DNA of 17,422 nt. It comes from Opitutaceae bacterium. Its GTDB lineage: Bacteria > Verrucomicrobiota > Verrucomicrobiae > Opitutales > Opitutaceae. Positions 1-5,366 of this stretch are shown piece after piece. The notes under the pieces are model-generated. The model saw only the letters and a program-made list of their open reading frames with translations, was not told where the DNA came from and searched no databases. Made by a program: the position numbers and the translations under genes. The stretch covers positions 1-17,422 of the forward strand of contig JAISAX010000087.1 in assembly GCA_031266495.1 (NCBI GenBank). The letters are read 5' to 3'. Position 1 is the first letter of the stretch. Every line of letters begins with the position of its first letter.

Positions 1-732
1 CCCCCCGCCGGCGACACGGCACCCGCCGACGCGGAAATCCTCCTCCCCCTCCCCCCCCCCCCTCCCCCCCCCTCCGTCCTCTACGACCGCAGCACCCGCG
101 CCCGGAATTACCGGCTGACGCTGCGCCGCGACGGCGTGGCCGTGGCCACCATCCCGGCTCGCGGCAGCGAGCGCGAGGCGCGCGCCTTCGTCGAACAACA
201 CACCGCCTGGCTGGAACGCGCCCGGGCTCGCCAGCGCACACGTCCGCGCGGAGTCACCGTCTGGCCGGTCGGCACGCATGTGCTCTGGCGCGGCGAATTC
301 GCCGAAATCCGCAAGGCCGTCGAGGGGACGCGCCCGCACGTCCGCCTCGGCGCGGATGTGTTTCGCGTGCCGGCGTTTTCCGGAGACCTGCGGCCCACGC
401 TGGAAGCGCACTTCCAGCGGCTGGCACGGGTGGAGCTGCCGGCCCGCACCTGGGAGCTGGCGACGGTCACCGGCATGCCCGTCCACGAGGTGACGGTGCG
501 CAACCAGCGCACGCGCTGGGGCTCGTGCACCACGGGCGGCGTGATCTCGCTCAACTGGCGCCTCATCCAGACGCCCGAAAGCGTGCGCGACTACATCATT
601 TACCACGAACTCATGCACCTGAAGGAGATGAACCACTCGGCCCGGTTCTGGGTACGCGTGGGAGAAGTCTGCCCCGGCTGGCGCGCCGCCGAGCTCTGGC
701 TCAAGCGCAACGGCTCCCTGCTCGGGTTGTAG
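1..732 (+). CDS. YgjP-type metal-dependent hydrolase (DUF45/WLM family), 5' partial
   Basis: The frame is open from the first base of the window, so the true start lies upstream. The first internal start, GTG at 136, would cut off conserved N-terminal sequence (YDRSTRARNYRLTLRRDG, codons 28-45), so I do not use it. The zinc-protease-like signature HELMH is at codons 202-206, followed by NHSARFW. It is preceded by the family's RWGSC...ISLNWRLI segment (codons 170-190). Proteins of this family are uncharacterised putative zinc metallopeptidases of the YgjP type; the substrate is unknown. The N-terminal part includes a run of seven prolines encoded by two C tracts (51-62 and 64-72), so length changes there would shift the frame. 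The family is clear; the biological role is not. Confidence 0.88.
   Translation, partial: PPAGDTAPADAEILLPLPPPPPPPSVLYDRSTRARNYRLTLRRDGVAVATIPARGSEREARAFVEQHTAWLERARARQRTRPRGVTVWPVGTHVLWRGEFAEIRKAVEGTRPHVRLGADVFRVPAFSGDLRPTLEAHFQRLARVELPARTWELATVTGMPVHEVTVRNQRTRWGSCTTGGVISLNWRLIQTPESVRDYIIYHELMHLKEMNHSARFWVRVGEVCPGWRAAELWLKRNGSLLGL
51..72 (+). repeat. Poly-C tract inside the hydrolase gene
   Basis: Twelve C's (51-62), one T, then nine C's (64-72). In the hydrolase frame this reads as prolines just before the conserved YDRS segment. It belongs to a set of C homopolymers found throughout the window, all on the + strand. Confidence 0.8.
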
Positions 733-745
733 TGTTCAGTCTAAC

Positions 746-806
746 GTCGAAAGTCGGAAAGTCGGAAAGTCATCACCGGCCCGCCGGAGCGGGCCATCCT
801 GCGGGA
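746..806 (+). repeat. REP-like module, copy A (GTCGGAAA repeats plus palindrome)
   Basis: Just after the hydrolase stop, three units GTCGAAA (746-752), GTCGGAAA (753-760) and GTCGGAAA (761-768) lead into GTCATCACC. A near-perfect palindrome follows at 778-795: GGCCCGC, loop CGGA, GCGGGCC, then ATCCTGC. The same module occurs in inverse orientation at 3082-3144. The palindrome could end transcription of the hydrolase gene, but no T run follows it, so I call it a dispersed repeat rather than a terminator. Confidence 0.75.
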
Positions 807-830
807 CGATCCGCGTAACATCAGTTTGTA

Positions 831-843
831 CCCCCCCCCCCCC
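831..843 (+). repeat. Poly-C tract, 13 C's
   Basis: An uninterrupted run of 13 C's lies in the gap between the hydrolase and the unrecognised gene at 1494. A second 13-C run is at 1115-1127, so the two bracket a 270-bp segment. No gene uses either one. Confidence 0.8.
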
Positions 844-882
844 GTCCCCGCGAAACCGGGCTCTGCCGGAAGGCATCCGTAT

Positions 883-936
883 CAGGTATTTACCTGTTGG
901 TATTTTTTCACTGGCACGCTTTCCGGGAAACAGGTA
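883..936. promoter_or_regulatory. Palindromic operator candidate (CAGGTA half-sites)
   Basis: CAGGTA (883-888), TT, TACCTG (891-896) is a perfect 6-bp inverted repeat with a 2-bp centre. A third CAGGTA lies at 931-936, followed by AAAG. The surroundings are less GC-rich than the neighbourhood (TATTTTTTCA at 901-910; GTTGTATATC at 946-955), as expected for a promoter region. Three CAGAC units follow at 954-968. No regulator can be assigned, and no convincing -35/-10 pair is visible. Confidence 0.35.
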
Positions 937-1114
937 AAGTGGACGTTGTATATCAGACCAGACCAGACCGGCACCCTCACCATGACCACCACCGCCACGC
1001 ACCACCGCATCACCGCTACCGCCACCCGGGCGGGAGCCGCGTGCGTGAACGTTACGGCGAGAAATACGACGGAAAAAATTGCGGAAGTGCTTGATCTGAC
1101 CACAGGTTGCGCTA

Positions 1115-1127
1115 CCCCCCCCCCCCC
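1115..1127 (+). repeat. Poly-C tract, 13 C's, next to a T run
   Basis: Thirteen C's followed by A and seven T's (1129-1135), 28 bp before the hairpin-repeat array begins. It is non-coding in every frame I consider real. Confidence 0.8.
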
Positions 1128-1163
1128 ATTTTTTTGGTTCATCCGGCAGCCTGATAATCAAGG

Positions 1164-1346
1164 CGGGAGTCCCTCCCGATACAGCGGGAGTCCCTCCCGA
1201 TACAGCGGGAGTCCCTCCCGACATAGCGGGAGTCTCTCCCGACATAGCGGGAATCTCTCCCGACACAGCGGGAGTCTCTCCCGACATAGCGGGAATCTTT
1301 CCCGCTATGTCGGGAGAGATTCCCGCTATGTCGGGAGAGACTCCCG
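1164..1346. repeat. Nine-unit 21-bp tandem array of hairpin repeats with inverted tail
   Basis: Nine 15-bp palindromic cores occur at exact 21-bp steps (1164, 1185, 1206, 1227, 1248, 1269, 1290, 1311, 1332), separated by 6-bp linkers. Cores 1-3 read CGGGAGTCCCTCCCG; cores 4 and 6 read CGGGAGTCTCTCCCG; core 5 is CGGGAATCTCTCCCG; core 7 is CGGGAATCTTTCCCG. Cores 8 and 9 are the exact reverse complements of cores 5 and 4. Linkers are ATACAG, ATACAG, ACATAG, ACATAG, ACACAG, ACATAG, then CTATGT twice, so orientation flips at core 7. Each core can form a 5-6 bp stem with a 3-nt loop. Core 7 changes both sides of the stem relative to cores 1-4 (G-C to A-T), which keeps pairing. The period is a multiple of three, so both strands stay open through it, but I see no real gene there. 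Confidence 0.95.
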
Positions 1347-1427
1347 GCACACCGTCAATCTCACGCGCCAAGGCGCCAATCCTTTGGGCAACAGGCCCTT
1401 GTCCCGGTATCCCGCCGGGAGTCAGCA

Positions 1428-1474
1428 AACCACCACCACCACGACAACAACGACAGCGACAACCACAACAACCC
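1428..1474 (+). repeat. (CAN)n low-complexity tract
   Basis: Run of CAC, GAC, AAC and CAA triplets directly before the gene at 1494. A similar CCN-rich stretch lies at 980-1030. These make long spurious reading frames. Apart from the features listed separately, I see nothing else supportable in 733-1493. Confidence 0.6.
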
Positions 1475-1493
1475 GCATAACGCACACCCTGAC

Positions 1494-2162
1494 ATGTCAA
1501 CCGATTATATACCTGAATCCGACGCCGGCTTTCACGCCTGGCAAGGCAACTTTGGCATCCAGCTTAACAGCGGCACCCGAGCCACGCGCCTGGGCATTCC
1601 CGCCGCCAAGATGACCCTGTTCGAGAGCCTGCAAGGCCAGTGGGGCGACGCCCTCCAGCTCGCCAGCCAGCCCGCCACCCGCACGCCGCTGACTGTCGAG
1701 GAAAAAAACCGCATCCGCGGCCTTTACGAAGAGTTCATCCGCGGCCTCGTGCGCCAGTACATCACCCCCAACGACGCCACCACCGATGCCGACCGCACCG
1801 CCCTCGGCCTGCCCATCCCCAAGACCACGCACACGCCCATCCCGCCGCCCGTGACGCACCCCGTGGCCGAGCAGCGCGGCCACCAGCCCGGCCTCGTGGA
1901 GCTGTATTTCCGCGACGAGGAGAGCGAACACCGGGGCAAGCCCGGCCAGGCGCACGGCAACGAAATCGCCTACGACGTGCGCGAGACGCCCCCCGGCGAC
2001 CCGAGCGAATTCACGCACTCGGAAATCGACACCCGCTCGCCCTTCAAAAAGCAGTTTCGCGCCGACCAGCGCGGCCTCAAATTCTGGTACACCATGCGCT
2101 GGGAAAGCCCCACCGGCAAAAAAGGCCCCTGGAGCCCCATCGCCTTTGTCATCATCCCCTGA
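1494..2162 (+). CDS. Unrecognised protein, 222 aa
   Basis: ATG start with no visible Shine-Dalgarno. I cannot assign a characterised family. The N-terminus (YIPESDAGFHAWQGNF) and a central segment around FIRGLVRQYI, then TDADRTALGLPIP and a proline-rich linker, resemble a type of uncharacterised bacterial protein that I recall only from memory. The C-terminal third (about residues 135-222) is rich in beta-type sequence and ends RGLKFWYTMRWE...GPWSPIAFVIIP, which is compatible with a fibronectin-type-III-like sandwich. No signal peptide or membrane segment is visible. A PEP-CTERM gene follows after 57 bp on the same strand, and the 21-bp hairpin array lies 150 bp upstream. Even third-position GC and a clean stop support it as a real gene. 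Confidence 0.7.
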   Translation: MSTDYIPESDAGFHAWQGNFGIQLNSGTRATRLGIPAAKMTLFESLQGQWGDALQLASQPATRTPLTVEEKNRIRGLYEEFIRGLVRQYITPNDATTDADRTALGLPIPKTTHTPIPPPVTHPVAEQRGHQPGLVELYFRDEESEHRGKPGQAHGNEIAYDVRETPPGDPSEFTHSEIDTRSPFKKQFRADQRGLKFWYTMRWESPTGKKGPWSPIAFVIIP

Positions 2163-2165
2163 CGC

Positions 2166-2205
2166 GGCGAAACGCCGAAACACTGAAACACTGAAACGCT
2201 GAAAA
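2166..2205 (+). repeat. 8-bp tandem repeat in intercistronic gap
   Basis: Five consecutive 8-bp units directly after the preceding stop: GGCGAAAC, GCCGAAAC, ACTGAAAC, ACTGAAAC, GCTGAAAA. It fills most of the gap before the PEP-CTERM gene and leaves no ribosome binding site. Confidence 0.75.
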
Positions 2206-2219
2206 ATCTCTTTCCCGTC

Positions 2220-3017
2220 ATGAGATCAAAAACCGGAGACAACCCGACACCCAACGCAGACCCGCTCCGGCGGGCGCTGCTCGCCGCCGCGTTCGCCGTC
2301 CTGACGCTCGCCGTGCCAAGGGCCGATGCCAACGTCGCCATTACCATCGAATCAGTGGGGGCCAAAAGCCTCTCTTTCCGCTTCTCGGGCGTGTGGCCCG
2401 AGTGGACGGAAGGGGAGGATAATGGCTCCCAGGAGGTGTGCTTTGTATGGGAATCTTCACCGGGGCTGTTGAAACCTTACACGGATTTTCTCACTGGCAC
2501 AGACTGGAACGCTCTCGGGGAGGACGCCGGGAGCTTTCTAGGCAATAGCATGCCAGGTATTGTCAGCCTCACAGGGACGATTGCAGGAGAGGCGATCTCC
2601 GTGCTTGGAAACACCGCAGAGCTTGGCACCGGATATATTCCTCTGCCATTGGCGGACTATGAAAACGGCACGGGGGCAGCCTTTGGTTTTGGTTTAGCCG
2701 GGATCAGTTGGCCCGATCAGGCGGGAAAGGCAGTGGACATCACGGTTACGCTGGACTGGAGCACGAACACCCTGCTCAACGAGACGGATGTTTTCGACAC
2801 GGCTTGGGCGGGCACGATGACGTTCGGGTGGGGACTCAATAATGATTCTACCAGGCAGCTGCCGTTTGAGGTGTCCGACGCCGGGGTGATTCTGGGTACG
2901 GCACCGTGGGTGGGAGCGGTACCCGAGCCCGGCACGTATGCAGCGCTGGCCGGCCTGGCGCTGCTGGCGTGGACGGCGGTGCGCCGTTCTCGCGGCGCAC
3001 GCGGTACACGCGATTGA
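2220..3017 (+). CDS. PEP-CTERM sorting domain protein, 265 aa
   Basis: A secreted surface or extracellular protein. The N-terminus has a charged start (MRSKTGDNP...LRR), then a hydrophobic stretch ALLAAAFAVLTLAV and a likely cleavage site near A37. The C-terminus carries the complete PEP-CTERM signal: VPEPGTYAALAGLALLAW followed by TAVRRSRGARGTRD, that is VPEP motif, membrane span and basic tail. In this system the exosortase EpsH/XrtA-type protease is thought to process the signal in exopolysaccharide-producing bacteria; no exosortase gene is in this window. The middle 190 residues are beta-rich, with many Gly, Asn, Thr and Trp and one visible cysteine, and match no family I recognise. ATG start without Shine-Dalgarno. 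Confidence 0.85.
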   Translation: MRSKTGDNPTPNADPLRRALLAAAFAVLTLAVPRADANVAITIESVGAKSLSFRFSGVWPEWTEGEDNGSQEVCFVWESSPGLLKPYTDFLTGTDWNALGEDAGSFLGNSMPGIVSLTGTIAGEAISVLGNTAELGTGYIPLPLADYENGTGAAFGFGLAGISWPDQAGKAVDITVTLDWSTNTLLNETDVFDTAWAGTMTFGWGLNNDSTRQLPFEVSDAGVILGTAPWVGAVPEPGTYAALAGLALLAWTAVRRSRGARGTRD

Positions 3018-3020
3018 ACA

Positions 3021-3049
3021 GTCAAAGGTCAAAAGTCGGAAGGCCGAAG
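3021..3049 (+). repeat. 7-8 bp purine-rich tandem repeat after PEP-CTERM gene
   Basis: Units GTCAAAG, GTCAAAA, GTCGGAAG, GCCGAAG start three bases after the stop codon. They form the left flank of a composite palindromic element whose right flank (3111-3144) carries the same kind of repeat on the opposite strand. Confidence 0.65.
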
Positions 3050-3059
3050 GACGCCAGCA

Positions 3060-3081
3060 GCTCCGCTACGCGGAGCCTTTT
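3060..3081 (+). terminator. Possible Rho-independent terminator of the PEP-CTERM gene
   Basis: GCTCCGC (3060-3066), loop TAC, GCGGAGC (3070-3076), C, then TTTT (3078-3081). The stem is a perfect 7 bp and the T run is short, so strength is moderate. It sits 43 bp after the stop and just before the inverted REP-like module, so it may instead be part of that repeat. Confidence 0.5.
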
Positions 3082-3144
3082 GCAAGGATGGCCCGCTCCG
3101 GCGGGCCGCTGACGACCTTCGACATTCGACCTTCCGCCTTCGAC
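3082..3144 (-). repeat. REP-like module, copy B (inverse of copy A)
   Basis: Read on the minus strand: units GTCGAAG, GCGGAAG, GTCGAAT, GTCGAAG (3144 down to 3117), then GTCGTCAGC, then GGCCCGC-CGGA-GCGGGCC (3107-3090), then ATCCTTGC. Copy A has GTCGGAAA units, GTCATCACC, the identical 18-bp palindrome and ATCCTGC. The two differ in the palindrome's right flank by one inserted base. This looks like a dispersed REP/BIME-type element. Confidence 0.75.
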
Positions 3145-3193
3145 CCCGGGTTGACCCCGACCGCCGCCACCGGCAACCTGCCCGCCTCCACCC

Positions 3194-3649
3194 ATGGCTA
3201 CTGCCGACATTGCTATCGCCACCGACCCGGTCAAACAGTTCTCCGTCTTTGCGGAAAACCGCGTCGGCCGCCTCTATGATCTCACGACGCTGCTGAAAGA
3301 CAACAACGTCCACGTCATTGCCGTGACCGTGCTCGACACGACCGACAGCTCCATCCTGCGCCTCATCGTTGACGATCCCGACAAGGCCCGCGAGCAGATG
3401 ATCAACAACGATTTTCCCTACACCGAGTGCACCGTCCTGGCCGTCGAGATCGACGACGAATCCGCGCTCAAGGGAGTGCTCGCCGCGCTCCTCGAAGCCG
3501 AAATCAACATCCACTACGTGTACAGCTTCATCAAACGCCCCGAAGGCAAGACCGGCCTCGTGCTCAACATCGAGGACATGGATGTGGCCGTCCAGGCCCT
3601 CTGCACCCGCGGATTCCGGATCCTCTCGCAAGGCGACATCTCGCGCTGA
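3194..3649 (+). CDS. Tandem ACT-domain protein, 151 aa
   Basis: A small soluble protein made almost entirely of two ACT-like domains. The first spans about residues 14-72 (KQFSVFAENRVGRLYDLTTLL, then VIAVTVLDTTDSSILRLIVDD); the second spans about 80-148 (CTVLAVEIDDESALKGVL, then INIHYVYSFIKRPEGKTGLVLNIED). The glycine in VGRL and the helix-strand pattern fit ligand-binding ACT domains that sense amino acids. No enzyme domain is attached, so it is probably a free-standing regulatory protein, as seen in several bacterial phyla; the ligand and partner are unknown. ATG start, no Shine-Dalgarno. The gene is flanked by repeats on both sides, so it probably has its own promoter. Confidence 0.85.
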   Translation: MATADIAIATDPVKQFSVFAENRVGRLYDLTTLLKDNNVHVIAVTVLDTTDSSILRLIVDDPDKAREQMINNDFPYTECTVLAVEIDDESALKGVLAALLEAEINIHYVYSFIKRPEGKTGLVLNIEDMDVAVQALCTRGFRILSQGDISR

Positions 3650-3680
3650 CGACGCGGCACGGGCGTCCTGACGCTTCGCC

Positions 3681-3707
3681 AATGAAGAATGCAGAATGAA
3701 GAATGGG
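3681..3707 (+). repeat. 7-bp tandem repeat AATGAAG
   Basis: AATGAAG, AATGCAG, AATGAAG, AATGGG, starting 32 bp after the ACT-domain gene's stop. This is the fourth stop codon in the first 3.7 kb to be followed closely by a purine-rich 7-8 bp repeat. The rest of 3650-3808 holds only the hairpin at 3756-3780. Confidence 0.7.
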
Positions 3708-3755
3708 TCGATCCCTGCGGAAACCGAAGCACCCTCACCTCTCGTTCCAAAACCC

Positions 3756-3780
3756 CTCGCGGCAAGACACCGGCCGCGAG
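3756..3780 (-). terminator. Weak terminator candidate after RNA methyltransferase gene
   Basis: On the minus strand the stem CTCGCGG (3780-3774), 11-nt loop, CCGCGAG (3762-3756) is followed by GGGGTTTTGG. It lies 29 bp past the methyltransferase stop. The T run is short and preceded by G's, so this is tentative. Confidence 0.35.
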
Positions 3781-3808
3781 AGAACGGACCAGGTCGCGAA
3801 GAAACGCC

Positions 3809-4609
3809 TCACCCCAGCAGCGCAAACATCAGCACCGCCGCGGCAGCGGAGACGTTGAGCGACTCCACGCGACCGCTGCCGGGGATTGTCACCAGGCGCG
3901 AGCAGGCCGCGGCGACTTCCGGCGCCAGGCCATGTTCCTCGTTGCCGAGCACCAGTGCGCGCAGCGGACGACCGCCACGCGACCCCGACCCCGCGTCGGG
4001 CAGGCGCGCGTCGGACCCGCGAACCGCGCCACGCGCAGGCCTTGCCTCGCCCGGCCGCAACGCCCCGCCGCGGGCGGCCGCGCCGATCACCTCGTAACCG
4101 GCCACGCGCAGCTCGCCGCACAACCGGGCCAGATCCGGCACGCGCCAGATCGTGACGTGTTCCAGCCCGCCCTCGGCCACGCGGTGCGCGGCCACGCCCG
4201 GCAAAGCCGCCTCGGCCCGCGACGGGATCACGAGATGCTCCACGCCGAAAAACGCCGCGCTGCGCGCGATCGCCCCGACGTTGTGCGCGTTGCCGATCCG
4301 GTCGAGCAACAACAACGGCGCGCGCGCCTTCGCCCACGCCAGCACATCGCGCGGGAGCGGCGCGCGGAGCGGCGTCTCCGCGACCACGGCCACGACACCG
4401 CCGTGATGGATGCTGCCGGCGATCTTCGCCAACTCTGCCGGCTCCACGCAGCGGTAAACCTTTTTCGCCGCGGCGAGCGCCTTGCAGACAAGGCCGAGCT
4501 TGCGGCCGGTCGCGTAGTCGAAATAGAGGCGGCGAAACGAAGCCGCATCGCGCCGGAAGCGCGCCTTTACCGCCGGGAGTCCGCAAAGTTTGAGATCGGC
4601 ACTGGCCAT
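3809..4609 (-). CDS. SpoU/TrmH-family RNA 2'-O-methyltransferase, 267 aa
   Basis: An S-adenosylmethionine-dependent rRNA or tRNA ribose methyltransferase with a trefoil-knot fold. The N-terminal substrate-binding domain starts at ADLKLCGLPAVKARF and runs to about residue 75. The three SpoU motifs are clear: NAHNVGAIARSA (107-118, catalytic Arg), LVLGNEEHGL (219-228) and IPGSGRVESLNVSAA (242-256). I chose ATG at 4609 because family members begin right at the substrate-binding domain. An upstream in-frame ATG at 4711 would add 34 Pro/Arg-rich residues without conservation. An unusual Gly/Arg/Ala-rich linker of about 35 residues sits before motif 2, longer than normal for the family. The exact target nucleotide cannot be told. 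Confidence 0.87.
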   Translation of the reverse strand: MASADLKLCGLPAVKARFRRDAASFRRLYFDYATGRKLGLVCKALAAAKKVYRCVEPAELAKIAGSIHHGGVVAVVAETPLRAPLPRDVLAWAKARAPLLLLDRIGNAHNVGAIARSAAFFGVEHLVIPSRAEAALPGVAAHRVAEGGLEHVTIWRVPDLARLCGELRVAGYEVIGAAARGGALRPGEARPARGAVRGSDARLPDAGSGSRGGRPLRALVLGNEEHGLAPEVAAACSRLVTIPGSGRVESLNVSAAAAVLMFALLG

Positions 4610-4816
4610 GCGGGCAACCGCGCCCGGTTTGCCCCGCGCTGGCAAGCCCGCAGTGGCCGGCCGGATTGGCGCGGGGGGAGGGAAGGGGCGGTGCCGCCGG
4701 GAGCAAAACATACGGGAAAAACAAAGGCTCGCCTCGCAACCCTTACGAGGCCCCGGATTCGCCGGAACCTTTTTCGTTTTCCTCGATGATCTCGAATTTT
4801 TTGTCCTCGATGTCCT

Positions 4817-4975
4817 TCAGGAGAAGCGCGAGATATTTTTCGAGTTGGCGGATAAAAACCGGATTTTTATGAGATAGAGGCGGACGGCGGTAGGCAGATC
4901 GAGACCGATGTCGGCAAGGACAGAGTCGGCGTCGTCACGAAGTCGATCGGGGATGCGAACTTGTAGCATTTTCAT
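4817..4975 (-). CDS. RelB/DinJ-like antitoxin, 52 aa, probably frameshifted
   Basis: MKMLQVRIPDRLRDDADSVL followed by ADIGLDLPTAVRLYLIKI matches the ribbon-helix-helix start of RelB/DinJ antitoxins: a basic beta strand, then two helices with the GLDLPTAVRLYL segment. The start at 4975 fits the family; an in-frame ATG at 5008 adds 11 residues. After LIKI the frame gives RFLSANSKNISRFS and stops. One extra A in the AAAAA run at 4864-4868 would instead continue into a 40-residue charged helical tail ending at TAA 4743-4745. No toxin gene (RelE/YafQ type) lies on either side. It may be an orphan, decayed antitoxin, or the tail may be reached another way. Confidence 0.6.
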   Translation of the reverse strand: MKMLQVRIPDRLRDDADSVLADIGLDLPTAVRLYLIKIRFLSANSKNISRFS

Positions 4976-5023
4976 ATCGGATGTAATGAGAACGTAAGAG
5001 ATTCGCATGCAAGCGCGATAAAT

Positions 5024-5059
5024 CCCCTCCCCCCCCCCCTCCCCCCCCCAAAAAAAAAA
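5024..5059 (+). repeat. Poly-C tract followed by poly-A
   Basis: CCCC, T, eleven C's (5029-5039), T, nine C's (5041-5049), then ten A's (5050-5059). The A run supplies the U tract for minus-strand transcripts leaving the terminator hairpin at 5061-5095. Confidence 0.8.
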
Positions 5060-5060
5060 T

Positions 5061-5100
5061 AAGGGCCCGCCGATTACCCCTAACGGCGGGCCCTTTTGTT
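5061..5100. terminator. Strong bidirectional Rho-independent terminator
   Basis: Perfect 12-bp stem AAGGGCCCGCCG (5061-5072) and CGGCGGGCCCTT (5084-5095) with an 11-nt loop. On the + strand it is followed by TTGTT; on the minus strand by TTA and ten T's. It lies between divergent genes (antitoxin to the left on minus, panC to the right on plus), where no annotated gene ends. It may therefore terminate an unannotated minus-strand RNA from 5100-5360, or attenuate transcription toward the antitoxin. Confidence 0.8.
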
Positions 5101-5104
5101 TTCT

Positions 5105-5184
5105 CGTCCGGCCCCTGCGGACCGGACGTCCATGTTACCCCTTGAATCCCTGCTTTCACAGGGAAAGAACATTTCCCTCTCAAG
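5105..5184. repeat. Cluster of intergenic palindromes
   Basis: Three stem candidates lie beside the terminator. CGTCCGG (5105-5111) pairs with CCGGACG (5122-5128). CTTGA (5141-5145) pairs with TCAAG (5180-5184). Inside the latter, GGGAAA/TTTCCC (5161-5166 with 5172-5177) competes with CCCTG/CAGGG (5148-5152 with 5159-5163). On the minus strand this reads like the dispersed palindromes found between genes in many bacteria. The remainder, 5185-5366, shows no gene; the panC promoter must lie there but I cannot place it. Confidence 0.5.
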
Positions 5185-5366
5185 CAGCCCTTGTGCCAAC
5201 GCACCGGCCATGATCCGAAATTCTGGCCATTCGTCACATTCGCGGTGCACGGCATATCCACATCTGCCTCGCCGCCGGTTGAGTAAAACCCGTGGGGAAA
5301 ACTTGAACCGCAAGCGCAGGTCCCTTTAGTGGGCGTCCGGCGTTTTCCGCGCCAACGACCCGGCCC

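Noticed and set aside
777..796. Rho-independent terminator after the hydrolase gene
   Set aside because: The hairpin is strong but is followed by ATCCTGCGGG rather than a T run, and it has an inverse copy at 3090-3107.
911..926. Sigma-54 promoter suggested by TGGCACG
   Set aside because: The -12 element TTGC is absent at the required spacing; CCGG is found there.
1164..1346. CRISPR array
   Set aside because: The 15-bp cores are separated by only 6 bp, the linkers are near-identical rather than unique, orientation flips midway, and no cas gene is present.
736..1614. Long overlapping frames on both strands across the repeat region (736-1500 minus, 826-1614 plus)
   Set aside because: The 21-bp period is a multiple of three and the flanks are low-complexity triplets, so frames stay open without selection. 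The translations are simple Ser/Arg or Gly/Thr/Pro repeats and one overlaps the better-supported gene at 1494.
3735..4739. A 334-residue minus-strand frame overlapping the methyltransferase
   Set aside because: Arg/Gly-rich shadow in another frame; the SpoU motifs lie in the 3809-4609 frame.
4860..4872. Programmed -1 frameshift site in the antitoxin gene
   Set aside because: The bases around the A run do not make a canonical X XXY YYZ heptamer in the zero frame, so a lost base or read error is the simpler explanation.
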